DNA of 64,000 bases, from contig NAJO01000059.1 in assembly GCA_002077065.1 (NCBI GenBank), positions 1-64,000 of the forward strand. The letters are read 5' to 3'. Each line of letters starts with the position of its first letter. Positions within the stretch are counted from its first letter, which is position 1. The notes under the pieces were generated by a model, which ran no database searches, was not told where the DNA came from, and worked only from the letters and a program-made list of their open reading frames with translations. The DNA comes from Cryoendolithus antarcticus (Eukaryota > Ascomycota > Dothideomycetes > Cladosporiales > Cladosporiaceae). This document shows, piece by piece, positions 53,677-64,000 of this stretch. A program made the translations under genes and the position numbers.

Positions 53677-54426
53677 ATGCACTACATCACTTTCCTCCTC
53701 CCTCTCCTCACAGCCACTCCCTCCTTCGCCGCAGCAGCTCAAGACACCACCGTCCAAGTCATCCTCTCCGACTCAGCCGCCGAGCTCGGCTCCCAAACCC
53801 GCTTCATCGAGAACTTCCGTCAGACGAAGAAACCCACCGACTCTACCGGGCCCTTCCAAACCGTCGCCCTCCGCCTCGGCGAAGGCGTCAAGAACAAGGC
53901 TCTCCGCTGCAAAACCCTCGACAGCCGCAACAACCCCATCGTCGTCACCCGCGGCGAGAATGTGGACACGACGTTTGCTGATGGCGGCGAGGCCAAGGAA
54001 TGGGTTTTGCGGGACGGGAGGCAGAAGGGAAAGACTATTATCTGCGATCCTGCTTTTGTCAAAGCCGCCGTTCCTGTCGCCAAAAGTGGTGAGGCTCTCG
54101 ATCTGGATATCCGCGTCACGCTGTCGGACGGCAATCTCGCCACCCAGACTGCTTTCCGCGCCACTGGACTCGAGCGCGAGCGCCAGAACCCCGTTGGTAG
54201 TAGTGGACCTCACAACAGCGTCACGCTGTCCGTCGACAAGGATGTGAAAAATCAGGGGCTAAGGTTTCAGGTGCTGGATTTGCAGGGCGATGTTATTGAG
54301 GTTGTTAGGGGTGAGAATGAGGATGTGACGTTTGCTGATGGGGGGCAACCGGCTTGGGCTTTCTTGGAGCCGGCTAGTAGTAAGGTGGGGAGCATTGTAT
54401 GTGATCCGGGGTTTGCTGTGGCGTAG
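53677..54426 (+). CDS. secreted protein with two tandem homologous domains, unknown function
   Basis: Single exon, 249 residues with a signal peptide (MHYITFLLPLLTATPSFA). The mature part is an internal duplication of a unit of about 100 residues. Copy 1 runs VQVILSDSAAELGSQTRF ... RGENVDTTFADGGEAKEWVL ... TIICDPAF; copy 2 runs IRVTLSDGNLATQTAF ... RGENEDVTFADGGQPAWAFL ... SIVCDPGF. Each copy has one Cys near its end (copy 1 has one more) and a VKNKALR/VKNQGLR core. The pattern suggests a small beta-sandwich present twice. I recognise no family; a secreted or wall-associated role is inferred. GC-rich third positions in the first half differ from the second half. Confidence 0.75.
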   Translation: MHYITFLLPLLTATPSFAAAAQDTTVQVILSDSAAELGSQTRFIENFRQTKKPTDSTGPFQTVALRLGEGVKNKALRCKTLDSRNNPIVVTRGENVDTTFADGGEAKEWVLRDGRQKGKTIICDPAFVKAAVPVAKSGEALDLDIRVTLSDGNLATQTAFRATGLERERQNPVGSSGPHNSVTLSVDKDVKNQGLRFQVLDLQGDVIEVVRGENEDVTFADGGQPAWAFLEPASSKVGSIVCDPGFAVA

Positions 54427-54802
54427 CGAGGTACATGGGATGGTCGGTGATCGGGGATTGGAGCAAGATGACTGTGGTTGGTCAAGGGTAGTAGGGTGCC
54501 TGGATACACGTTCATTAGAGGAATTAGGGCTGCGAGTGAGGCTTTGAGGGGGTTCATAGTACGTGCGACTTTGATCCCTACATGAGACAGAAAATACGAC
54601 ATCGTCCAACATACATGTAAGCTCACGCAATGCTCGCAAATAATGCACAAAACACCATCAAGATTGAAAGGAGAGAGGAATGTCATTACAATTTTCGACC
54701 TACGCGCCTTTGGAAACGCCATGATGAATAAGTACGGCGCACTGCCATTGCCCGAATTCCTCGCTGAACCTTACGAACGCTTCTAGTTGCTAGCAATCCA
54801 CT
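54427..54802. other. intergenic, no gene recognised
   Basis: About 375 bp between convergent genes. Antisense frames here are shadows. Confidence 0.45.
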
Positions 54803-55819
54803 TCAGATACAATCCTCCCTGTCCCAGCCTTGCGGCTTCTGCCACTTCAGATCCTTCCTCGGATGCGGCTTGTCATCCTTATACTCACTCGCATAAGGGT
54901 TCGGATCCTCATCCTGCTTTAGATTGCCCAGCGTGTGATTCACCTCCCGATGCTTGCTCTCGTCCGCGCGAATATAGAACAGCAAGTCGCGCATCGACCG
55001 CTTGCCCTCGGGCATCTGATAGTAGTTCACCGCGATCTCTGGTGCCTGCGTCTTCGCCCAGTGCGGCAGCTTGCCAGCGTCGAGGTCTTCGATCTCGCGG
55101 GTGTAGGTTAGGACTGCTTCTTCCTCGAGGTAGCCTACGAAGCGGTGGCAGGTGCGTGGCGAGATGAGATAGGAGAAGAACATGGCGTTGAAGAAGACTC
55201 CCTGCGCGCCGAGGACCATGAGCCGCATGAACCAGCCGGGCTTGGCCATTTGGAGGAAGATGAGCAGGTGCATGCGCTCGTTGTAGGACTCCTCGAGCAG
55301 AGTCTCAATCCAGCCATTGTCGCGCTTCATGCGGCGCATGCTGTTCAGGTGGCGAAGCATGCCTGCCACCATACCAGGGACGCCTGCCACGGACTCGAGG
55401 AAAACGTTGCGGATGGTGTATTTGCGCTCGGTCATCTTGTCGTGGGAGTAGCCGGTGGCGATGTCGAGGCCGAAGCGCATCACGCGGACCATGGCGAAGG
55501 CGACTCGATCTGGGAAGTCTCGCGGCTGCCGATGGTCGACAGTCACTGTCTTCATCTGGTCCTCCGAGTAGTCCGGGTGTGCCCACGCTGCTTTGGTGAT
55601 CTTGATGTTTGGGGCGTTGGGCTTGGGGAAGAACATCTTCAGCTGTGTGCGTTGCGAGCTGCTGAAGTCGCGTCTGCTGGCTATGGATTGGGCGTGGAGG
55701 CCAACGCAAGCCAGCTTGGGCGCGTTGGCACCCAATGCTGGGCCATTGATAGTCTTGAGGAGTGCAGTGGCGGACTGCTTACTGAGGAGAGCGGGGTTGC
55801 TAAGTCGAGTGCAGTTCAT
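54803..55819 (-). CDS. AOX1: mitochondrial alternative oxidase
   Basis: Single exon, 338 residues. It transfers electrons from ubiquinol straight to oxygen at the matrix side of the inner membrane, bypassing complexes III and IV. A Ser/Arg-rich presequence (to about residue 60) is followed by the di-iron four-helix bundle: LESVAGVPGM (Glu142), NERMHLL (Glu181, His184), LEEEAVLTY (Glu233) and RADESKHREVNH (Glu287, His290). The N-terminal Cys pair that regulates plant forms is not evident, as expected for fungi. No intron is seen. A long gene-poor stretch lies upstream. Confidence 0.95.
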   Translation of the reverse strand: MNCTRLSNPALLSKQSATALLKTINGPALGANAPKLACVGLHAQSIASRRDFSSSQRTQLKMFFPKPNAPNIKITKAAWAHPDYSEDQMKTVTVDHRQPRDFPDRVAFAMVRVMRFGLDIATGYSHDKMTERKYTIRNVFLESVAGVPGMVAGMLRHLNSMRRMKRDNGWIETLLEESYNERMHLLIFLQMAKPGWFMRLMVLGAQGVFFNAMFFSYLISPRTCHRFVGYLEEEAVLTYTREIEDLDAGKLPHWAKTQAPEIAVNYYQMPEGKRSMRDLLFYIRADESKHREVNHTLGNLKQDEDPNPYASEYKDDKPHPRKDLKWQKPQGWDREDCI

Positions 55820-57831
55820 TGATATGGTGATGTCGTGATCAAAGGTTGTTGTATATGTGTGTTAGGTTCGGTGGTGGCAAACCTAAGCCTTTCTGATGTT
55901 TGTGCTGATAATCCAATGGATGATGGAGTGATATGTGGGAAGCAGCACAGGCTATTTGAGCAACAGTAAGGAAGGTGGCTGCGGCTGACATCTCATGCCA
56001 CCAGATGAAAGTGAGGTACGATCGGGAAGAATGCGATTGGTACTACCGTTTTAGGAGAGGCTCATGTGCGCCGACGAGAAGGCACCGCCGTACTGATGAG
56101 ACGCTGTGAGAGGCTGACAGTCCACGTGAGCAGTCCATTTGCGCTGCAGTACGACACTGCGCTTGCCTGCAGTGAACTTGCATCGGGTGGCTTCGGGAAG
56201 CGAAGGGGACTCATGTTGACAAAGACGTTCAAGTTCCGGCTCCGATAGAGTTCAGATGACTAAGGGCAGGATTACGTTTCGGGTCTATCATGTTCCGTGC
56301 ATTCAGCAACACCTGCGACAGCAATGTATCTTAACTTCAGCATAATGTGGAACGCAACTCGCGTGCATTGTTCTTGCTACTGACAGGGCTCGCCGACGAA
56401 GACAATTCAGTGACAGGACGCGGCACTGTCGATAGAAATACAACAGCACAGTCATGCTACTCGTCACGAGATCCAGTAGACGCAACCCGGTCCTGTCCGA
56501 TCAATGACTGCGTCGCTGTGAGAGCGGCCTCGTGGATCACAATTCGATTTCATCTCGCTGTGGACCTCAGTGGCCTTCTATGATGACTGCTGATGCAGGC
56601 TCTTCACAGTGAAGGAACGTCGGTCGTAATATAGCCTATGGCGCCACTGCCTGCGCACCAAGCATAGCCCCAGATACTTTCGCCTCAGGCGTACGGTAAT
56701 GCACGTGGAGCCAGATTAAGGCTACTGCTCAAAGCCCTTCTCTCCCTCCCTCGTGGTGATCCCCTCGTGACTTACTTTGCTCACCTTTGCCGAACGGGGA
56801 CCGATTTGGAGATGTTGAACGAAATTATTGAGTGCACCCGAGTCGCCCTGAGCCTCGCCGACGACCTGATGGACAGATGAGCTCATCGAAAGTCCATGAT
56901 CGGGAAATATAACAGACGCACCGATCCGTCACTCGCGTTGCGTACGCTGCCGGTGAGGTCGAGAGCCTTCGCCTTCTCGACCGTGAAGGCTCTGTTGAAG
57001 CAATGAGCACGTTGTCAGCCAGCTAGCTGAAGTCAGGTACGGGCCTGAAGAACACTCCCTGTACCTTGCCTTCTACCTTGAATGAGATCTAGGGAACCTT
57101 TAGCTATCTTTTGTACGCTCATGTCTTCGTGAGAAGGCGTACGCGTTTCGACATCTCGAAATGAGCTCTGATGTCCTGGTCTTCGTTGTCCTGTAATTGC
57201 ACGAACTCTGGGCAAAGGGCAAGAGATGGCTAGGGGCGAAGAAATCTGAAAAAGGAAATCCTTTTGCTGGCCTCGTCGTCGAGAACAATTACCTTGCTGC
57301 TTCAAATCAACGGTGGCTTTCCATTTGGGTCAAGCTGCTGACATCATTCGCGGTTCTCCAAATGTACAGCCGTACTAGGCCCCTGTTCCAAGCATGTCCA
57401 TATGTACTAGTATGTATCTCGCGAGACAGGCGTATCATTGCCAATGCATCGCATCATCTCCATGACCACGGTGAGGATAATGTATCTTTGCCAGTATAAT
57501 GACCGTCGCTCGCCCTCCGCCATCAGCCCCGTCCTCGGCACGGAGGATCTGCAAAGGCGATCTTCGGAAGGCGCGTGTGCCAATCGCGTCAGATTAGCTT
57601 TCTCATGTTGACAGCAGGGGGAGATTGCATCGATGAAAGTAGTGAACACGCTGTCTTGAACTCTTAGATGTATCGCTCACCACTCCAAGATCAGGAGAAG
57701 GTGTCTTGCTCATTGAACAACAAAGTAGACGAGCAATCGACATGAGCCCTTCCTGTCCATCTCGAATGCATCTCCAACAAACCTAGCCGATCATTCACAA
57801 GAAGTTGCTCAGTCACTAGCCTCGACCGAGC
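55820..57831. other. 2-kb gap without a recognisable gene; upstream region of AOX1
   Basis: The longest gene-free stretch in the window. Frames of up to about 100 codons occur on both strands but overlap and lack motifs. It holds the promoters of AOX1 and the gene at 57832. I see no repeats or RNA genes. Confidence 0.45.
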
Positions 57832-59397
57832 ATGGCCGACGACACCAGCTCCCCTTCACCTCCAAGCACTGTCCCCTCCCCCACTCTCCGCACCCGCTCC
57901 CCATCCCCCAGCGTCTCCCCCTCTCTCGCTCTCGACGCAATCCCCCGCCTCGACCGCAGTGTCTCCACCCCCTCGACCTCGACCTCCTCAACCCTCTCAA
58001 CCCGCTCCCGCCCCTCTCGTATTTTCTCAGATGGCTCCGCGGCCACGATTGTACGCCGTAGAGGCTATATGCGGCCTCAGGGGACGGCTTTCGCGGACTC
58101 GGCAAGGAACAGGGATAGTGTGATGAGTTTGGGGAGTATTGCGCATATGCAGTACTACTTTGCGAGGACGGGGTTGTTGGATGGGAAAGGTGCTCAGCTG
58201 GCGAAAGGGGAGAGGAAAATTAGTGGAGGTTTGGCTGCGCCAAGTGGGAAGGAGAATCTGGAGTCGCCTGTCGTCGGTGGGGCAGAAGAGTATGGACTTG
58301 GTGCGCCGAGTGTGCAGGATGGACTGAGCAGCTGTGGAGTGTCCGAATCTGGGCTGGAGAGTCCAACGGACTTGCAGGAAAGCTTCTGGGAGAATGGAGC
58401 GCAGACCGGAGTAAAGATGCTGCCACCGACTGTGAGCACGTACAAGCTCAAGCCATCGTACACGGAGCCTTTACCCGATATGCCTGTGCTCCGACGAGAG
58501 CTCAAGGAGGCGCTACAGGACGCTTGTAAGGTGCTGGAGGAGTCACAGAAGCATGCTACCGAGACCACATCCGGACAGGACAATAATGGCTTCTTCGAGA
58601 TTCAGGGTCTGCACGTACTGGACCTTCTCACACTGGCGATTCGAGCAGCGAAGAACTATTACACTGCACACTCGGACCACACTAAACTATATACCATCAA
58701 GTCCGAAAAAAATCTGAGATCTGATCTTTATCAAGTGCTCGACATACTGAAGCGCATGGCTAGCAGAAACTTCCGCGGCGGTGTCAAGGTGACTGAGCTC
58801 GCCGGGATAGTGTCCTGGATCGAGAGCATAGACCATCTGATCAAATGCGAGGAGCAGCTGGAGGAGCGCGAAGTTGCCGAGCGGGACACATGGCCATGGA
58901 GGGAGGGTGACTAGACTGACAGGGAGAGGGAGAGGGAGTGGCTGTTTCTCAAGTCGTTCAACGGGACCAGCCATACTCTCCCCGCCTGGCCCGAGCGATT
59001 TGCCTCGTCAGAAGTGTTCACAACACCGGGCGACTTCCTCCTCGCACTGCAAGACGGCCAGCTTCTAATCCAGATCCACAACACCTTCGTGTCGCGCTCT
59101 AAGCGGAAGTTCGGCCAGATCAAGACCTGGCATACGGACGTCGCGAAGCCGTACCGCAGGGCAGAGAACTTGCGCTACTGGCTAAAGGCTGCTGAGCTTC
59201 GCTTCGATGTCCGCGTCAGCATGCCTGTACTTGATGTAATCAATGGCAAGGCATGGGGAGCCTTCGAAGATGCAATACTGAAGTGGAGTCAGGGGGTTAG
59301 AGAGACGCTGATGCGTGAGCTGGCAACTGATGCGAGGGTTGACGTGGTGCCTGAGCTGCATGTGCTAAGTGAAGGAGGTGTGGCAGTCCAGGTTTGA
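57832..59397 (+). CDS. Ser-rich conserved fungal protein interrupted by an in-frame TAG
   Basis: The frame from 57832 encodes 360 residues to a TAG at 58912-58914, then stays open in the same frame for another 160 codons to 59397. The second part (DREREREWLFLKSF ... DFLLALQDGQLLIQIHN ... KPYRRAENLRYWLKAAELRFDVRV ... WGAFEDAILKW) looks as conserved and globular as the first part's C-terminal domain (LDLLTLAIRAAKNYYTAHSD, YQVLDILKRMASRNFRGG, VSWIESID). A TGG to TAG change at codon 361 would explain the break (WREGD-stop-TDREREREW). No intron of reasonable length removes it. The first 130 residues are Ser/Pro/Thr rich and disordered. Function unknown. Confidence 0.68.
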
Positions 59398-61083
<1,686 letters not shown>

Positions 61084-61778
61084 AGATTGAGGAGGAAATG
61101 ACGCGCGAATCTGGACTGCGCGGGATGAACGAAAGGAGTTGTGAAAGGACTGGCTGTACCTAGTATGGAAATCTGAGGCTTAGATTGTGGTAGTAGCATT
61201 TGCTGTGTACGGTAGTACTGTAGCTTCATCTGGCATTGCAACATTTCATTATCACACCTCGATACAGGAGACCATTCGCGATCACGGCATGCACAGCACC
61301 CGCCGCGTCCCTTATCATCCCGATGCACGTCAGACGCGTGCGGGCGTGGCATGTGACAAAGAGTACCATAGTGACCCCGGCTTCAACGCCGAATGTAGAT
61401 GTACATTACCTCAACCCCAGACATTTCGTGATCGGAAGACTCACATTTTCATCCACGATCTAGTGTGTCTTGACTCGAGAGTGCAGCTGCCGCCTACGAA
61501 TCTTAGGCTGTCAGTGCCTGATGGATGCTCGAAGCAGGCAGGGCCAGGATGTAGCGGGATTGTTTGGTAGGGTTTTGTTGGGGTAGAACGAGACGACATC
61601 AATTGAAGGTTGTTTGGGCTAGGCATTTGCACGATCTAGGAAAGAGTGTTGCGATCTTAGAAGGAGTGTGAAGTCGTAAAAAGTCGTGATTACGACCTTT
61701 GGAGATGCTGTAATTGGCCTGGCCGAATCGCCCCGGTAACCACAAGTAAGAACAACCATCTGCGTGCGAGAGGTCTGC
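61084..61778. other. intergenic, no gene recognised
   Basis: About 700 bp between PEP4 and the sterol glucosyltransferase. Short overlapping frames only. Confidence 0.45.
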
Positions 61779-64000
61779 ATGAACAATCACGCAATGTCAC
61801 AATCCACTGCTCTGCCAGACAGGCGGTCCGCTTCCGCCGCGCGACTACAGCAGGGACGGAGGAAATTGGTCAAGAAGCGATACGATCGATCGCCTGGCAT
61901 GGCGCAGTCTAGCATTGCGCTGCCGGCAAGGTTCGATGAGGTCGACGAGGAGGAAGAGAATGCTGCTAGGAGGGCAGACGAGGCAGTGGCGCAGAGGAGT
62001 GTCTATGGGCTGTTTGCGCAAGCTCGGCGGGATGGCACTGGCTTTGGTCTTGCGGGGAGAGGTGCAGATGGGTCGAGGCAGAGCGTGGATGGTGGCAGGG
62101 GAAGTATGGACGAGAGGAGGGCAAGCGTGGATGAAGCGGAGGAGGAGGAGACTTCGAAGGCGGAGGAGAAGAAGCCTGAAAGCAAGGGACACCGCAAGAG
62201 GTTCTCGGAGACGAAGCTGCTGCGAGGGTTACTGAAACCGATACGAGAGAGGAGCGATTCGACACCTCAGGACATGACGCAGAGTCAGATCTTGCCGCCC
62301 AAGGGAGAGCTCGGATCGTTGCCTGAGAGACCGGCAAGCCGTGACGAGCAACTTGACGGAGGTGACATTGTGCTTGATCGTAAGCTGCAAGCGCAGGCTA
62401 AGGCAGAGATGGAGGACTCTGCGTCGACTATCGTCGGTAGGAGTCGCGCGAGTACGAGGACGAGGGATGCGAAGGCGGTGCTGGCAGAGATCTTCCACTT
62501 CGATGAGCCAGAGGATGTGGTCGCCCAATTCCCATGCTTTTACGTACAGACTGTCCTTCTGCATGGCGACATTTACATCACGACCAAGCATATCTGCTTT
62601 TACGCCTACTTGCCGAGAAAGGATAGCGTCGTCAAATCAGGCAACATCTCGAAAAAGGGCAAGAGTGACCCCCGATATGTGCGGCGATGGTTTGTCCTCA
62701 AGGGTGATGTCCTCAACTACTACAAGGATGCTGCACATCCATACGAGCCAGTAAACGGCATCAATCTTCGCTACGCCATCACCGCTGAGTTGACGCCGGA
62801 GAAGGGCAAAGAAAAAGAGACTCCATACTTCACGATCGTCACTCCGGACCGGACGTACTACCTACGAGCTGACAGCACTACAAGTGCAAAGGAGTGGGTG
62901 AAGCAACTTCAGAAGGTCATCTTCCGCTCTCACAATGATGGCAATAGCGTTAAGATCTCCCTGCCGATCAGCAACATCGTGGAGGTGGAGTCGAATCCGA
63001 TTGTTGGTAACCATGACACGGTCAATCTACACGTCATCGACAACAACGAGGACTTCGCGATAGATGAGTATCTGTTCACCTTCACGACGCACGGTCAGGC
63101 AGCGCTGACAGTACTGAATGAAGTCACCCGCGACAATGAAAGTCGGCTGGTGATGGAAGGGTCGGATGAGGATGTGCAGCAGACTTCACACCTGCAGACA
63201 CCGGGAGTCCGGCGGAGTCTCTCAATTGGCAGGAGTCGATCACCAAGAATGCTACACTTGCAACCAGGCAATGTACAAGAGCAGGTGCGGTCAACACTAT
63301 CGCCGATCGGTACTGGCACGAACAGTCCCAGGGCCAGTGGCGAGTACAGTCGCAAAAGCCTGGACGTCTCGCGGGCCAGCTTAGATCGTGGAAGGTCGAG
63401 CTTCGATCGAGGTAGAAGGTCTGGTGAGCACAGTCGGACTGATACAGTGGAAAGCCGGCGGATGTCGAAGTCGCCCTTGGCACCCACGAGCAAGTCAAGC
63501 GACTCCTTCGCAACGACTTCCGAGAAGCAATCGGGATCCTCGTCTGGGCGCGGAGTGCCTGGGCCAGACATGTCTGCCAGCCAGATTCTGACAGGAGATG
63601 ATGCGTTCCGTGCACCTACAATGGTCAAGCCGCAGCCGAAGAGAACCGTATCTGGCTCTACTATCGAGCGACTACGAAGGTCATCGCGTGACACGTCGCG
63701 GGAGTCAAGTATAGCACACAGCGATCGAGTGAAGATCCACCCGCCTAGCCAGGCACAGACTGACCAGACGCTGAGCGACTCGCACAGCTCAGCTAGCGGC
63801 GGTGCTGTCTCAAGGGCATCCCATATCGCTGCCGAAGAAGATGGGCCGATGCGTGCGTCAGACGCAACCATTGCCCCAGGCGGCTCCCGCCCAATCGCCA
63901 CACCGCTGTACCACGCGGCGACAATTGCAGGCTACGTTCGGGACACTGGCAAGCGCATGGGATCCTACCTCAGCAGTAGTCCGGGCATCTACTATGAGAA
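61779..64000 (+). CDS. ATG26: sterol 3-beta-glucosyltransferase ATG26/UGT51, 5' part (runs off the window)
   Basis: Open from the ATG at 61779 (a second in-frame ATG is five codons later) to the end of the window, at least 740 residues, with no stop or intron seen. The N-terminus is charged and disordered with RFDEVDEEEEN. A first GRAM domain covers about 230-285 (AEIFHFDEPEDVVAQFPCFYVQTVLLHGDIYITTKHICFYAYLP). A PH domain follows at about 290-395 (SGNISKKGK ... RYVRRWFVLKGDVLNYYKD ... ADSTTSAKEWVKQLQKVI). A second GRAM domain and the GT1 catalytic domain should lie beyond 64000. It transfers glucose from UDP-glucose to sterols at membranes. GRAM/PH bind phosphoinositides, and in some fungi it is needed for pexophagy. 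The Ser/Arg linker at about 480-700 is unusually long. Confidence 0.93.
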   Translation, partial: MNNHAMSQSTALPDRRSASAARLQQGRRKLVKKRYDRSPGMAQSSIALPARFDEVDEEEENAARRADEAVAQRSVYGLFAQARRDGTGFGLAGRGADGSRQSVDGGRGSMDERRASVDEAEEEETSKAEEKKPESKGHRKRFSETKLLRGLLKPIRERSDSTPQDMTQSQILPPKGELGSLPERPASRDEQLDGGDIVLDRKLQAQAKAEMEDSASTIVGRSRASTRTRDAKAVLAEIFHFDEPEDVVAQFPCFYVQTVLLHGDIYITTKHICFYAYLPRKDSVVKSGNISKKGKSDPRYVRRWFVLKGDVLNYYKDAAHPYEPVNGINLRYAITAELTPEKGKEKETPYFTIVTPDRTYYLRADSTTSAKEWVKQLQKVIFRSHNDGNSVKISLPISNIVEVESNPIVGNHDTVNLHVIDNNEDFAIDEYLFTFTTHGQAALTVLNEVTRDNESRLVMEGSDEDVQQTSHLQTPGVRRSLSIGRSRSPRMLHLQPGNVQEQVRSTLSPIGTGTNSPRASGEYSRKSLDVSRASLDRGRSSFDRGRRSGEHSRTDTVESRRMSKSPLAPTSKSSDSFATTSEKQSGSSSGRGVPGPDMSASQILTGDDAFRAPTMVKPQPKRTVSGSTIERLRRSSRDTSRESSIAHSDRVKIHPPSQAQTDQTLSDSHSSASGGAVSRASHIAAEEDGPMRASDATIAPGGSRPIATPLYHAATIAGYVRDTGKRMGSYLSSSPGIYYE

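Noticed and set aside
57197..57499. Possible small gene in the AOX1 upstream gap
   Set aside because: No signal peptide, motif or splice evidence, and overlapping frames on the other strand are of equal length.
63095..63901. Minus-strand frame of 268 codons
   Set aside because: Antisense to the Ser/Arg-rich linker of ATG26, which produces long open antisense frames by composition alone.

Overview
This window is fungal nuclear DNA. Most genes carry introns of about 50-120 nt with GT-AG borders, and several carry canonical branch-point-like CTGAC or CTAAC stretches. Genes lie on both strands with short spacers. The gene content is that of a filamentous ascomycete: a HET-domain gene, an RTA1-like protein, alternative oxidase, a Zn2Cys6 regulator, secreted small proteins, and a sterol glucosyltransferase with GRAM-PH architecture. 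A Dothideomycete (Capnodiales/Mycosphaerellales-like) is my best guess from general gene flavour, and it is inference. Coordinates are genomic spans; exon borders are given in the text and were read by eye from splice signals and frame.

Layout. 0.5-6.9 kb: a small secreted Cys-rich protein, a decayed duplicate of the 3' end of a BLES03/DUF1917 gene, that gene itself, DNA primase small subunit, and allantoinase. 7.4-13.7 kb: a DHA2-type MFS transporter, an F-box/LRR protein, a first divergent histone-H3-like gene and a secreted alpha/beta hydrolase. 14.6-18.7 kb: ribosomal protein uL15 (RPL28), an EI24/RRT8-like membrane protein, a second divergent H3-like gene and the complex I 24-kDa subunit. 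19.6-26.1 kb: a secreted protein interrupted by a TAG, a frame-broken coiled-coil gene and the mitochondrial ABC transporter ATM1.

26.6-33.3 kb is a compact maltose-utilisation-like cluster: a Zn2Cys6 regulator, a GH13 maltase and a maltose-permease-type sugar transporter. The three upstream regions share an exact 11-mer. 33.9-40.0 kb: a HET-domain gene with a broken 3' end, a DsbA/FrnE-like oxidoreductase whose CPWC motif seems to need a 3-nt micro-exon, a 3-hydroxyacyl-CoA/gulonate dehydrogenase and an RTA1-like exporter. 41.2-49.5 kb: two PLC-like phosphodiesterases, a peroxisomal copper amine oxidase, a GT8 glycosyltransferase and a MYND zinc-finger protein. 49.8-64 kb: SEC24, a secreted protein with an internal duplication, alternative oxidase, a Ser-rich conserved protein with an in-frame TAG, vacuolar protease PEP4, and the 5' part of the sterol glucosyltransferase ATG26, which runs off the end.

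The most unusual signal is the pair of divergent H3-fold genes about 4.5 kb apart. They share an intron at the same codon position and lack a recognisable canonical H3 tail. The second recurring theme is single-event breaks (two in-frame TAGs, several frameshifts) in otherwise well-preserved genes; these could be real decay or assembly errors.
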